Shown here: positions 19,135 to 28,616 of the stretch, one piece after another
Layout: every line of letters starts with the position of its first letter
Position numbering within the stretch: position 1 is the stretch's first letter
Assembly: GCF_023502145.1 (NCBI RefSeq)
Contig: NZ_JAMFLI010000003.1
Location: forward strand, 248,001 to 312,000
DNA: 64,000 nucleotides
Direction of reading: 5' to 3'
Source of the DNA: Craterilacuibacter sp. RT1T
Lineage (GTDB): Bacteria; Pseudomonadota; Gammaproteobacteria; Burkholderiales; Chromobacteriaceae
Position numbers and translations under genes: made by a program
The notes under the pieces: model-generated
What the model was told of the DNA's origin: nothing
Databases searched by the model: none
Seen by the model: only the letters and a program-made list of their open reading frames with translations

Positions 19135-19947
19135 ATGCAGACAAACACCGCACTGTTGTCGGTCAACAATATCGAAGTCATCTACAACCATGTGATTCTG
19201 GTGCTGAAGGGCGTATCGCTGGAAGTGCCGCCGGGGCGGATTGTTGCCTTGCTGGGGGCCAATGGCGCAGGCAAAAGCACCACGCTCAAGGCCATCTCCA
19301 CCTTGCTGGCCAGCGAGCGCGGCGATATTACCCAGGGCAGCATCGAATTCAAGGGCGAGCGCATAGACCGCGCCACGCCGGACGCGCTGGTCAAGCGCGG
19401 CATTGTGCAAGTGATGGAGGGCCGCCATTGCTTCGGCCACCTGTCGGTCGAGGAAAACCTGCTCACCGGTGCCTTTACCCGCAAGCACAGCCGCGCCGAA
19501 CAAAAAGCCGCGCTGGAACGCATCTACCATTATTTTCCGCGCCTGAAACAGCGGCGCACCAGCCAGGCCGGCTATACCTCGGGCGGCGAGCAGCAAATGA
19601 CCGCCATCGGCCGCGCCATGATGGCCCAGCCGGAAATGATCCTGCTGGACGAGCCGTCAATGGGGCTGGCGCCACAAATCGTCGAGGAAATCTTCGAGAT
19701 TGTGAAGGAGCTTAACCAAAAGGAAAAAGTGAGCTTCCTGCTGGCCGAGCAAAACACCCATGTGGCGCTGCGCTATGCCGATTTCGGTTACATCCTGGAG
19801 AACGGCCGGGTGGTGATGGATGGCACGGCAGCGGAGCTGGCCGGCAATGAGGATGTAAAAGAGTTTTATCTGGGCTTGGGCGGCGAAGGACGCAAGAGCT
19901 TTCGCGACGTCAAACACTATCGCCGGCGCAAGCGCTGGCTGGCTTAA
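19135..19947 (+). CDS. livF: ABC transporter ATP-binding protein, LivF type
   Basis: 270 residues: Walker A GANGAGKST, signature YTSGGEQQMTAIGRAM, Walker B MILLDEPSMGLAP, switch region AEQNTH. It is the second ATPase of the HAAT importer. It has a C-terminal extension of about 25 residues (GEGRKSFRDVKHYRRRKRW) beyond typical LivF; this basic tail is also common in paralogues next to acyl-CoA ligases. Confidence 0.92.
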   Translation: MQTNTALLSVNNIEVIYNHVILVLKGVSLEVPPGRIVALLGANGAGKSTTLKAISTLLASERGDITQGSIEFKGERIDRATPDALVKRGIVQVMEGRHCFGHLSVEENLLTGAFTRKHSRAEQKAALERIYHYFPRLKQRRTSQAGYTSGGEQQMTAIGRAMMAQPEMILLDEPSMGLAPQIVEEIFEIVKELNQKEKVSFLLAEQNTHVALRYADFGYILENGRVVMDGTAAELAGNEDVKEFYLGLGGEGRKSFRDVKHYRRRKRWLA

Positions 19948-19958
19948 GGAGGCATGCC

Positions 19959-21113
19959 ATGAACCATTGGCCTTGCGATCCGGCCGCCCTGCTTTGGGCG
20001 CGCCTGCCGGCACAATTAAGCTATGCGCGCGAACAAGCGCCCGCCTATAGCGCGCTATTGTCGGGTCTGGCGCTGGACGCCATCCATAGCCGGGCGGCAT
20101 TGGCCCGTTTGCCGCTGACCCGCAAGTCCGCGCTGATTGCCGCCCAGGCCGCTAAGCCGCCGTTTGGCGGTTACGCCGCCGGCAAGGCGCTGCGCGTATT
20201 CGCGTCGCCCGGCCCGATCTACGAGCCTATGGATGCAAACAGCTACCGCATGGATGAGGCACTCGTCGCGGCGGGCTTTGGCGCGGACGACATCGTGCAT
20301 AACGGCTTCTCCTACCATCTGTCGCCTGGCGGTTTTATTTTTGACAGCGCCTTGCAGGCCTTGGGTTGCACCGTGTTTCCCGGCGGGCCGGGCAATCTGG
20401 ACATTACGCTGGCCGCGCTGGCGAGCCTGAACGTCAATGCCTATGTCGGCACCCCGAGCTTTTTGCAGCTGATTCTGGACAAGGCGGACGAAACCGCCAC
20501 GCCCTTGCAGCTTGCCAAGGCGCTGGTCAGCGGTGAGGCGCTTAGCGACAGCCTGCGTGCGCGTTGCCATGCACGTGGCCTCGTGATTCGCCAGTGCTAT
20601 GCCAGTGCCGAACTGGGGCTGATTGCCTATGAAACCGAAGCTGGCCCCGGCATGCGCGTCGCCGGCGGCATCATCGCAGAAGTTTGCAATGCGCACGGCG
20701 AGCCTTTGCCTGACGGCGAAACCGGCGAGTTGGTGATTACCTCGTTTTCCCCCGTTTACCCGCTGATCCGTTTTGCCACCGGCGACTTGTCGGCCTTTGA
20801 GCCCGGCAGCCAGCAGCAGCGCATCCGGGGCTGGCTTGGACGCGCCGACGACACCGCCAAGGTGCGCGGCCTGTTTGTCCACCCCGAGCAGATCCAAGCG
20901 TTGCTGGCACAGCATGGCGAGATTAGCCGCGCCCGTCTGGTGCTGACGCGCGAACAGGATAAAGACGTGATGACGCTGTATATCAATGCCGCGGCACACA
21001 GCGACACCCAGGCCATCGCCGCCACGCTCAAGGCACTGACCCGTTTGTCAGGCCGCGTGCTGTTAAGCGATGCCCTGCCCGACGACGGCCGCCTGATCGA
21101 AGAGCGCCGCTAA
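19959..21113 (+). CDS. PaaK-like AMP-binding protein with degenerate P-loop
   Basis: 384 residues with the overall shape of phenylacetate-CoA ligases: N-terminal helices ([14 protein letters not shown]), a core with [12 protein letters not shown] and [13 protein letters not shown], and a C-terminal domain with [24 protein letters not shown]. The adenylate-binding loop SSGTTGxP of active ligases is replaced by [10 protein letters not shown], and the protein is about 50 residues shorter than PaaK. It may act on a pre-bound acyl adenylate, as a binding subunit, or be inactive. It lies 11 bp after livF in the same operon. Confidence 0.75.
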   Translation: MNHWPCDPAALLWARLPAQLSYAREQAPAYSALLSGLALDAIHSRAALARLPLTRKSALIAAQAAKPPFGGYAAGKALRVFASPGPIYEPMDANSYRMDEALVAAGFGADDIVHNGFSYHLSPGGFIFDSALQALGCTVFPGGPGNLDITLAALASLNVNAYVGTPSFLQLILDKADETATPLQLAKALVSGEALSDSLRARCHARGLVIRQCYASAELGLIAYETEAGPGMRVAGGIIAEVCNAHGEPLPDGETGELVITSFSPVYPLIRFATGDLSAFEPGSQQQRIRGWLGRADDTAKVRGLFVHPEQIQALLAQHGEISRARLVLTREQDKDVMTLYINAAAHSDTQAIAATLKALTRLSGRVLLSDALPDDGRLIEERR

Positions 21114-21132
21114 ACACCACACAGGAACTGCC

Positions 21133-22629
21133 ATGAATATCCCCAAGGTCAAGCTGCTGATAGGCGGCGAGCTGGTCGAGTCAGAAACCACACAATGGCG
21201 CGCAGTCATCAACCCGGCCACGCAAGCCGTGCTGGCCCATGTGCCTATGGCTACCGCTGATGAAGTCGCGGCGGCAGTGGCCAGTGCCCGGCGTGCATTT
21301 AACAGCTGGCGCAAGACGCCCATCGGCGTGCGCGCGCGCATCTTTTTGAAATACCAGCAACTGATACGCGAGCATATGGCCGAATTGGCGGCCCTGTTGA
21401 CCGCCGAGCAGGGCAAGACGCTGGCCGATGCCGAAGGCGATATCTTCCGCGGACTGGAGGTGGTTGAGCACGCCGCCAATATCGGCACGCTGCAACTGGG
21501 CGAATACGCACAGAACGTCGCCGGCGGCGTCGACACCCATACCGTGCTGCAGCCTTTGGGCGTGTGCGCCGGCATCACCCCGTTCAATTTCCCGGCGATG
21601 ATCCCCTTGTGGATGTTCCCGATGGCGATCGCCTGCGGCAATACCTTCGTGCTCAAGCCCTCCGAACAAGACCCCATGGTCACCATGCGTCTGGTCGAGC
21701 TGGCGCTGCAGGCCGGCATTCCGGCCGGGGTGCTTAATGTGGTGCATGGCGGCGAAGAGGTGGTCAATGCCTTGTGCGATCATCCCGACATCAAGGCGGT
21801 GTCTTTTGTCGGCTCGACCCGCGTTGGCACCCATGTCTACCACCGCGCAAGTCTCGCCGGCAAGCGCGCGCAGTGCATGCTGGGCGCCAAAAACCATGCA
21901 GTCGTTCTGCCTGACGCCAACCGCGAGCAGGCGCTCAACCAGCTGCTCGGTGCCGCATTCGGCGCTGCCGGCCAGCGCTGCATGGCCACGTCGGTTGCGG
22001 TATTGGTGGGCGAGACGCAAGACTGGCTACCCGAACTGGTCAGCCGCGCGCAAACGCTGAAAGTCGGCGCCGGCGTCGATAACCCGGATCTGGGCCCCTT
22101 GATTTCGCCGGCGGCCAAGGCGCGGGTGGAAGGGCTGATTGCCGAGGGGGTGGAGCAAGGCGCATTGCTGTGTCTGGATGGGCGCGGGGTGCGCGTCGAG
22201 GGCTACCCTGATGGCAACTTCGTCGGGCCGACCATTCTGGCCGGGGTCACGTCCGAGATGTCGGTTTACCGTCAGGAGATCTTCGGCCCGGTGCTGGTGG
22301 TGATGACGGCTGCCACGCTGGACGAGGCCATTGCGCTGGTGAATGCCAACCCCAACGGTAATGGCGTGGCGCTGTTTACCCAGTCCGGCGCCGCCGCACG
22401 CCACTTCCAGGAAAATATCGATATCGGTCAGGTCGGCATTAATGTGCCGATTCCGGTGCCGGTGCCGCTATTCTCCTTTACCGGCTCGCGCGCCAGCAAA
22501 CTGGGCGATCTTGGCCCTTACGGCAAACAGGTGGTGGCGTTTTACACCCAGACCCAGACCGTCACCTGCCGCTGGTTCGACGATGTTGCCAGTGTCGGCC
22601 GGGTCAACACCACGATCTCGCTTAAATAG
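21133..22629 (+). CDS. mmsA: Methylmalonate-semialdehyde dehydrogenase (CoA-acylating)
   Basis: 498 residues, the family length. The catalytic Cys lies in [11 protein letters not shown], and [19 protein letters not shown] is typical for MmsA, as is the usual lack of the general-base Glu. It converts methylmalonate semialdehyde to propionyl-CoA in valine catabolism. Followed within 8 bp by the acyl-CoA dehydrogenase gene and further down by mmsB, so the valine branch is clustered. Confidence 0.95.
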   Translation: MNIPKVKLLIGGELVESETTQWRAVINPATQAVLAHVPMATADEVAAAVASARRAFNSWRKTPIGVRARIFLKYQQLIREHMAELAALLTAEQGKTLADAEGDIFRGLEVVEHAANIGTLQLGEYAQNVAGGVDTHTVLQPLGVCAGITPFNFPAMIPLWMFPMAIACGNTFVLKPSEQDPMVTMRLVELALQAGIPAGVLNVVHGGEEVVNALCDHPDIKAVSFVGSTRVGTHVYHRASLAGKRAQCMLGAKNHAVVLPDANREQALNQLLGAAFGAAGQRCMATSVAVLVGETQDWLPELVSRAQTLKVGAGVDNPDLGPLISPAAKARVEGLIAEGVEQGALLCLDGRGVRVEGYPDGNFVGPTILAGVTSEMSVYRQEIFGPVLVVMTAATLDEAIALVNANPNGNGVALFTQSGAAARHFQENIDIGQVGINVPIPVPVPLFSFTGSRASKLGDLGPYGKQVVAFYTQTQTVTCRWFDDVASVGRVNTTISLK

Positions 22630-22637
22630 GAGGCGGC

Positions 22638-23792
22638 ATGGACTTTGCACTGAATGAAGAGCAGGTCGCGCTACAGGATGCGGCCCGCGACTTTGCCCGT
22701 CATGCCCTCGCCCCGCACGCGGCCGACTGGGACCGTGACGAGCACTTCCCGCTGGCCACCATCCGTCAGGCTGGCGAGCTGGGCTTTCTTGGCCTCTATA
22801 CCCCCGAGTCCCATGGCGGGCTGGCGCTGCCGCGACTGGATGCCGCCATCGTGTTCGAGGAGCTGGCCTACGGCTGCACCGCCACTGCCGCCTACCTGAC
22901 CATACACAATATGGTGACGTGGATGATTGCGAGCTTCGCCCAGCCGGCTGTCGCCGCGCGCTGGGTGCCGCGCATGGTCACGGGCGAGCTGCTTGCCAGC
23001 TACTGCCTGACCGAGCCGGGCGCAGGTTCCGATGCCGCTTCGCTTAAAACCCGTGCCGAGCGCTGCGCTGATGGCTGGCGCTTGTCCGGCAGCAAGATGT
23101 TCATCTCCGGCGCAGGCGCTACCGAAGTCCTGGTCGTGATGGCCCGAACCGGCGGCGCAGGCGCACGCGGCATCTCGGCTTTTATCGTGCCGGCGGATAG
23201 CCCCGGCATCGGCTATGGCAAGAACGAAAAAAAGATGGGCTGGAAAAGCCAGCCCACACGCGCGCTAAGCTTCGACAATGTTTTGGTGCCGCATGAAAAT
23301 CTGCTGGGTGAAGAAGGCCAGGGTTTTGGCTTTGCCATGAAGGCACTGGATGGCGGGCGCATCAATATCGCCACCACGGCGGTCGGCACCGCGCAGGCGG
23401 CGCTGGATGCCGCCCGCACCTATGTCGCTCAGCGCGTGCAGTTCGGCGCGCCCATTGCCAGCTTGCAAAGCGTGCAGTTCCGGCTGGCCGATATGGTGAC
23501 CACGCTGGTGGCTGCGCGGCAGATGGTGCGTCTGGCGGCCTGTAAGCTGGATAGCGGCTCAACCGATGCGTCGGCCTACTGCGCCATGGCCAAGCGTTTT
23601 GCCACCGATAGCAGCTTTACCGTTGCCAACGATGCCCTGCAACTGTTTGGCGGCTACGGCTATCTGAACGACTTCCCGCTGGAGCGCCATGTGCGCGACT
23701 TGCGCGTACACCAGATACTGGAAGGCACCAATGAAGTGATGCGCATGATTGTAGCGCGCCGCCTGCTGAGCGACGGCGACAGCCTGCTGTAA
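22638..23792 (+). CDS. Acyl-CoA dehydrogenase, probably isobutyryl-CoA dehydrogenase
   Basis: 384 residues with the standard short-chain acyl-CoA dehydrogenase fold: substrate and FAD motifs CLTEPGAGSDAASLKT and KMFISGAGATEV, and the catalytic Glu in the C-terminal QILEGTNEVMRMI. Placed between mmsA and the hydratase/hydrolase/mmsB genes, it most likely oxidises isobutyryl-CoA to methacrylyl-CoA. The specificity is inferred from context. Confidence 0.9.
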   Translation: MDFALNEEQVALQDAARDFARHALAPHAADWDRDEHFPLATIRQAGELGFLGLYTPESHGGLALPRLDAAIVFEELAYGCTATAAYLTIHNMVTWMIASFAQPAVAARWVPRMVTGELLASYCLTEPGAGSDAASLKTRAERCADGWRLSGSKMFISGAGATEVLVVMARTGGAGARGISAFIVPADSPGIGYGKNEKKMGWKSQPTRALSFDNVLVPHENLLGEEGQGFGFAMKALDGGRINIATTAVGTAQAALDAARTYVAQRVQFGAPIASLQSVQFRLADMVTTLVAARQMVRLAACKLDSGSTDASAYCAMAKRFATDSSFTVANDALQLFGGYGYLNDFPLERHVRDLRVHQILEGTNEVMRMIVARRLLSDGDSLL

Positions 23793-23829
23793 GCCGGCCT
23801 ATACGAATAATCCAAGGGGAACACAGCTG

Positions 23830-24609
23830 ATGCAGCCACACTATGCCGGCCTCGCGCTGGAAAAACACGGTACTACTTTGCTGGTGATGATGGACAATCC
23901 GCCGGCCAATACCTGGACGGTAGCAAGTCTGGAAGCGCTTTATCGTCTGGTCTGTGATCTTGAGGCCCAGCGCGAGATTCGCGCACTGGTGCTCAGCGGT
24001 GCCGGGGGCAAGTTCTTCTGTGCCGGTGCCGATCTTAAGCAGTTTGCCGATGGCTCGCATGCGGCAGCGACCGATTTGTCGCGCCTGTTCGGCCGCGCGT
24101 TCGAGGCGCTGTCGGGCTGGCGCGGCGTCAGCATTGCCGCCATTAATGGCTACGCCATGGGCGGCGGTCTGGAATTGGCGCTCGCCTGCGATATCCGCAT
24201 GGCGGAAGAAACGGCACAACTGGCACTGCCCGAGGCGGCCGTCGGGCTGTTGCCGTGCGCTGGCGGCACCCAGCTCTTGCCCCATCTGGTTGGCGAAGGC
24301 TGGGCCAAACGCATGATTTTGCTGGGCGAGCGCGTGGATGCGGCCACCGCCTTGCGTATCGGTCTGGTTGAAGAGGTCGTGGCCACGGGCAGTGTCACCG
24401 AGGCGGCGCTGGCACTGGCGGCCAAGGCGGTGCGCCAGTCGCCTGACGCGGTCGCCGCTAGCAAGCTGCTGATTCAGCGTGCCAGGATGAATCCGCCCGC
24501 GCTCAATCTGCCTTTGGAGCGCGAACTATTTGTCGGTCTGTTTGATGGTGCCAACCAGCAAGAAGGCGTCGCCGCCTTCCTGGAAAAACGTACGCCGCAC
24601 TGGCATTAA
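23830..24609 (+). CDS. Enoyl-CoA hydratase, probably methacrylyl-CoA hydratase
   Basis: 259 residues of the crotonase fold. The oxyanion-hole segments (CAGADLKQF and GYAMGGGLELALACD) and both catalytic Glu positions (GGGLELA and ALPEAAVGLLPCAGGTQ) are intact. In the valine pathway it would hydrate methacrylyl-CoA to 3-hydroxyisobutyryl-CoA. Role from operon position; enzyme class from sequence. Confidence 0.88.
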   Translation: MQPHYAGLALEKHGTTLLVMMDNPPANTWTVASLEALYRLVCDLEAQREIRALVLSGAGGKFFCAGADLKQFADGSHAAATDLSRLFGRAFEALSGWRGVSIAAINGYAMGGGLELALACDIRMAEETAQLALPEAAVGLLPCAGGTQLLPHLVGEGWAKRMILLGERVDAATALRIGLVEEVVATGSVTEAALALAAKAVRQSPDAVAASKLLIQRARMNPPALNLPLERELFVGLFDGANQQEGVAAFLEKRTPHWH

Positions 24610-24620
24610 AAGGACTCTGC

Positions 24621-25739
24621 ATGGACAGCCCTGTTTTATTCGATAGCTTGACCACGGCCAGCGGCCACCGCATTGCGCTGGCTACGCTGAATGCCGAAAA
24701 AGCGCTGAATGCGCTCAGTCATGACATGGTCGGCCTGTTGGCCAGCCAGCTCGCCCGCTGGCAGCGCGACCCTTTGGTCGCCTGTGTCGTGCTGCGCGGC
24801 GCCGGCGACAAAGCCTTCTGTGCCGGCGGGGATGTGCGCGCCTTGCGCGAGGCCTTGCTGCAAGAGTCGAGCCACCCCAGCCCGGCGGCGCAAAGCTTCT
24901 TTACCGATGAGTATCGGCTGGACTACGCCATCCATACCTACCCCAAGCCGCTTATCGTTTGGGGCAACGGCATCGTCATGGGCGGCGGTTTGGGACTGCT
25001 GGCCGGAGCGAGCCACCGGGTTCTTACCGAACGCACCCGCATCGCCATGCCCGAGATCGCGATTGGCCTGTATCCGGATGTGGCCGGCAGCTGGTTTTTA
25101 CAGCGCATGCCGGCCAGGTTGGGGCTGTTTTTGGGACTGACCGGTGCCGCGATCAATGCCCATGATGCGCTGATCGCCAATCTGGCTGACTGTGTGCTGG
25201 ATCACGCCAGTTGGCCCAAGCTGCTGGATGCCCTGCATCACGCGCGCTGGGATGGCGGCGATGATTTTGCCACCGTCAGCGCCTTGCTCGATGCGCTGGA
25301 AGACGCGTGCCCGCATGCCCTGCCCGACTCGCATATCGCGCCAAGACTGATCGCCATCCACCAGTTGATGAACCGCGGCAGCCTGAGTGCCGTCGCCGAC
25401 GCCTTGCAACAGGTGCATGGCGGCAGCGACGCCTGGCTTGCCGCTGCGGCCAGCGGCTTTGCCGCCGGTTGCCCGATGTCGGCGGCGGTGACCTGGGAGA
25501 TTTTCCGCCGCGCCCGCCATCTGTCGCTGGCCGAGGCTTTACGCATGGAGCTGGTGCTGTCGGTCAATTTCTGCGCCCGCCCCGACTTTCGCGAAGGGGT
25601 GCGCGCATTGCTGGTCGATAAAGACCGGCAGCCGCAGTGGAGTTGCCGCAGTCTTGCCGATATCGATCCGGCGGCCATAGACGCACATTTCACCTCGCCT
25701 TGGGCGCGCGATGCGCACCCCTTGGCCGACCTGCTATAG
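24621..25739 (+). CDS. 3-hydroxyisobutyryl-CoA hydrolase (crotonase superfamily)
   Basis: 372 residues, the length of HIBYL-CoA hydrolases rather than hydratases. AFCAGGDVRALRE, WGNGIVMGGGLGLLAGASHRVLTE and MPEIAIGLYPDVAGSWFLQRMP are hallmark segments. It releases 3-hydroxyisobutyrate, the substrate of MmsB encoded 11 bp downstream. Confidence 0.92.
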   Translation: MDSPVLFDSLTTASGHRIALATLNAEKALNALSHDMVGLLASQLARWQRDPLVACVVLRGAGDKAFCAGGDVRALREALLQESSHPSPAAQSFFTDEYRLDYAIHTYPKPLIVWGNGIVMGGGLGLLAGASHRVLTERTRIAMPEIAIGLYPDVAGSWFLQRMPARLGLFLGLTGAAINAHDALIANLADCVLDHASWPKLLDALHHARWDGGDDFATVSALLDALEDACPHALPDSHIAPRLIAIHQLMNRGSLSAVADALQQVHGGSDAWLAAAASGFAAGCPMSAAVTWEIFRRARHLSLAEALRMELVLSVNFCARPDFREGVRALLVDKDRQPQWSCRSLADIDPAAIDAHFTSPWARDAHPLADLL

Positions 25740-25750
25740 GACAGCGCAAA

Positions 25751-26623
25751 ATGGAAAAAATCGCTTTTATCGGTCTGGGCAATATGGGCAGCCCCATGGC
25801 GGCCAATCTGCTACGCAAGGGCTTTGATCTCACGGTTTTCGACCTGTCGGCCAGCGCCATGGACACGCTGGCGGCACTGGGCGCCAAGAGCGCGGCAAGT
25901 GCGCAAGATGCCGTTGCCACTGCGGATATTGTGCTGAGCATGCTGCCAGCGGCACACCATGTAGAGAGCCTGTACCGCAACATACTGCCGCGCCTGAAAG
26001 CCGGCACGCTGGCCATAGACTGCAGCACCATCGATGCCGCCACGACACGCCGTCTGGCACAAGACTTAAGCGCGCATGGCGTTGCGCTTTTGGACGCGCC
26101 GGTGTCAGGCGGCACCGCCGGCGCGGCGGCAGGCACGCTGACCTTTATGGTTGGCGGCACCGCACATGACCTTGCGCGGGCACAGCCGCTATTGGAGGCC
26201 ATGGGGCAAGCGGTGTTTCATGCCGGCGAAAGTGGAGCCGGACAAAGCGCCAAAATCTGCAACAACATGCTGTTGGGCATACTGATGGCCGGCACGGCCG
26301 AAGCGCTGGCGCTGGGGGTGAAAAACGGGCTGGATCCTGCCGTGCTGTCGCACATTATGAGCAAGAGCTCGGGGCGCAACTGGGCGCTTGAAGTCTATAA
26401 CCCCTGGCCTGGCGTGATGGCCAACAGCCCGGCCAGTCGCGCTTACAGCGGTGGTTTTATGAGCAGCCTGATGCTCAAGGATCTGGGGCTGGCACGCGAT
26501 AGCGCCCAAGCCGCCCATGCCAATACGCCACTTGGCGCGCTGGCGTATGCGCTATTTGAAAAACATGTAGCTGACGGCAATGGTGCAAAAGATTTTTCCA
26601 GCATCCAGCAACATTATGATTGA
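25751..26623 (+). CDS. mmsB: 3-hydroxyisobutyrate dehydrogenase
   Basis: 290 residues. The N-terminal NAD motif (IAFIGLGNMGSPMAANLLRKG), the substrate-binding DAPVSGGTAGA and the catalytic-lysine region (GAGQSAKICNNMLLG) are conserved. It oxidises 3-hydroxyisobutyrate to methylmalonate semialdehyde, which feeds MmsA. Last gene of the operon. The start at 25751 was chosen because the Rossmann strand begins there. Confidence 0.95.
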   Translation: MEKIAFIGLGNMGSPMAANLLRKGFDLTVFDLSASAMDTLAALGAKSAASAQDAVATADIVLSMLPAAHHVESLYRNILPRLKAGTLAIDCSTIDAATTRRLAQDLSAHGVALLDAPVSGGTAGAAAGTLTFMVGGTAHDLARAQPLLEAMGQAVFHAGESGAGQSAKICNNMLLGILMAGTAEALALGVKNGLDPAVLSHIMSKSSGRNWALEVYNPWPGVMANSPASRAYSGGFMSSLMLKDLGLARDSAQAAHANTPLGALAYALFEKHVADGNGAKDFSSIQQHYD

Positions 26624-26748
26624 AGTAAATACCCGGCGAAATTTATAGCTGCAATGCGGGTGGAAGCTTGCCAGTTGCCCGTCTATGCTAGACAAGTCGA
26701 CAGGCCATGCAACTTTATGCCGCCTGTGCGCCGATATTGTCATTGAGG

Positions 26749-26778
26749 ATACCCGGGTCTATCCAGCAAGCCGGGTAT
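26749..26778. promoter_or_regulatory. Hairpin in the ctlX leader
   Basis: ATACCCGG / CCGGGTAT perfect 8-bp inverted repeat with a 14-nt spacer, ending 25 bp before the ctlX start codon. It has no T-run, so it could be an operator or an mRNA leader structure. The rest of the 180-bp gap between mmsB and ctlX shows nothing recognisable. Confidence 0.4.
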
Positions 26779-26803
26779 TTACCTAGTCCAGGAGATGTTC
26801 ACT

Positions 26804-27733
26804 ATGGCTCGCCAGATTACTAATCAAATTTGTATGGTTCGTCCGGTTTCCTTCTATTTCAACCAGGAAACGGCAGCTAATGATTTTTACCAGCACAATC
26901 TGGGGGAAAAACGCGACATCGTCCAAGCCAAGGCGCTGATCGAATTCGATAATATGGTGGCCCTGCTGCAAAGCAAGGGCATTACCGTACATGTACTGCA
27001 GGATGATAATCAGGTCTGTGATACACCTGACAGCATTTTCCCCAATAACTGGTTTGTTTCGCTGGAGGGCGGCCGTCTGGTGCTATGCCCGATGTTTGCC
27101 CACGACCGCCGCACCGAACGACTGAAGTTCCTGGGTGCATTGGTTGAATCCATTGGCCAAAGCAAGCTGGAAGTTGTGAATTACACCCAACATGAGCAAA
27201 ACGATGTTTTCCTCGAGGGCACCGGTGCCATGGTGCTGGATCGCGCCAATAAAAAAGCCTACTGCTGCCTGTCCATGCGCGCCGATGAGGCGCTGTTCAA
27301 CACCTTCTGTGCTGAAAACGGCTTCAAGCCGGTTGCCTTTCACGCCTATCAGACCTATCAGAACCGCCGCGCCGCGATCTATCACACCAATGTGATGATG
27401 GCACTGGGCGAGAAATTCTGCGTCATCTGCCTGTCGTCGATTGATGATGCGGCCGAGCGTGCACGCGTGGTGCAGGAGCTGGAAGAAAGCGGCAAGGAAA
27501 TCGTCGATGTCACGGAAGAGCAGCTCAACCATTTCGCCGGCAATGAAATCGAACTGGAAGGCACCGGCGGCAAGCGTTATACGGTGATGACCAAGGCGAC
27601 CTACGACTGCCTGACTCCGGAGCAGCGTGCCGTGATCGAGAAAAGCAGCGAAATCATTGCGCCTGATGTGAAAACCATTGAAACCTACGGTGGCGGCTCG
27701 GTGCGCTGCATGATTTCCGAGCTCTTTATCTGA
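26804..27733 (+). CDS. ctlX: CtlX-type guanidino/citrulline hydrolase (amidinotransferase fold)
   Basis: 309 residues of the arginine deiminase/dimethylargininase superfamily. Visible active-site pieces are IFPNNWFVS, FLEGTGAMVLDR, the His segment YHTNVMMALG and the nucleophilic Cys near the C terminus (GGSVRCMISELF). Length and motifs fit the citrulline-utilisation hydrolase family (CtlX), which acts on the ureido or guanidino group of citrulline/arginine-like compounds. It is monocistronic here. The start at 26804 follows CAGGAG. Confidence 0.8.
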   Translation: MARQITNQICMVRPVSFYFNQETAANDFYQHNLGEKRDIVQAKALIEFDNMVALLQSKGITVHVLQDDNQVCDTPDSIFPNNWFVSLEGGRLVLCPMFAHDRRTERLKFLGALVESIGQSKLEVVNYTQHEQNDVFLEGTGAMVLDRANKKAYCCLSMRADEALFNTFCAENGFKPVAFHAYQTYQNRRAAIYHTNVMMALGEKFCVICLSSIDDAAERARVVQELEESGKEIVDVTEEQLNHFAGNEIELEGTGGKRYTVMTKATYDCLTPEQRAVIEKSSEIIAPDVKTIETYGGGSVRCMISELFI

Positions 27734-27760
27734 ACGGATAGCGGCTTCGTGTTGTAACAA

Positions 27761-27800
27761 ACGGCCGGGCGCTACGTACACTTGCGTAGCGTCCGGCCGT
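27761..27800. terminator. Bidirectional hairpin between ctlX and the pseudouridine synthase gene
   Basis: 16-bp stem starting ACGGCCGG with one mismatch and an 8-nt loop, between two convergent genes. There is no long T-run, but the position fits a shared terminator. Confidence 0.6.
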
Positions 27801-27807
27801 TGAACGT

Positions 27808-28518
27808 TTAGAAACGCTCACCCATCATCAGATAGCGCCACTGGCCCTCTTCCAGAGGCCCCAGGGCAATGCGGCCGATACGCTGGCGCTTGACCATCTG
27901 AATTTTAAGACCAGCCTCGTCCAGCAGGCGGTGAACCAGATACTCGCGATTTTCGCGCAAGACCAGACGCAGCTGCCGCCCCCCCTGGCGACTGGCCTTG
28001 AATGGCAGCAAAGGGCCGTCATCCAGCTCGCGTATGGCATTCAGACGCGCGAGTGCCGCTTCATCCAGCCCACCCTCTACCCATACCAAGTACTCTTGCT
28101 CGTAATCGCGTGCGTCCCGTGTCAAGCGGCTCGCCAGCGCATCATCCTGCGTCAGCACCATCAAGCCGCTGCTGTCGGCATCCAGCCAGCCCGCTTCTTG
28201 CAAATGGGTACTACAACGGGAAAGCCAGGCCCAGCCGCTGCGGTCCTTGTCGCAGCGTGTGGCCGCTTGCAATAAGGGCAAAGGATTGGCGATGCCGGCG
28301 GGCTTATTCAGCAGCAGGGTGATACGGGAAGGCGGCGGCTGAATCTTGCTGCGCTCCAGCGTGATGGTCTGGCTGGCGTTAACGCGGCTACCCAAAGCTT
28401 GTACCGTTTCACCATCCACGCGGACAAACCCCATTTCTATGCACTCATCGGCTTCGCGGCGCGAGGCGACCAGACCCAGTTCGGTCAGGCGGCGACTCAG
28501 GCGGATATTTTCTGACAT
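27808..28518 (-). CDS. rRNA pseudouridine synthase, RsuA/RluF family
   Basis: 236 residues. An N-terminal S4 RNA-binding domain (MSENIRLSRRLTELGLVASRREADECIEMG, shown in part: RLSRRLTELGLVASRR) is followed by the PsuS catalytic domain with the active Asp in GWLDADSSGLMVLT and the late motif VKRQRIGRIALGPL. It isomerises a uridine in 23S or 16S rRNA; motifs and size are closest to the RluF/RluE branch. The start at 28518 marks the beginning of S4; the upstream frame overlaps the divergent promoter. Confidence 0.85.
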   Translation of the reverse strand: MSENIRLSRRLTELGLVASRREADECIEMGFVRVDGETVQALGSRVNASQTITLERSKIQPPPSRITLLLNKPAGIANPLPLLQAATRCDKDRSGWAWLSRCSTHLQEAGWLDADSSGLMVLTQDDALASRLTRDARDYEQEYLVWVEGGLDEAALARLNAIRELDDGPLLPFKASRQGGRQLRLVLRENREYLVHRLLDEAGLKIQMVKRQRIGRIALGPLEEGQWRYLMMGERF

Positions 28519-28616
28519 AACAACTCCCGGCGGATAAGCCCGCCTCGACTTTATAATGATTAAATTATATATTGTTAGATTGTTTCTAATACTTTGTTTA
28601 CAAGTAAATCGCGACC

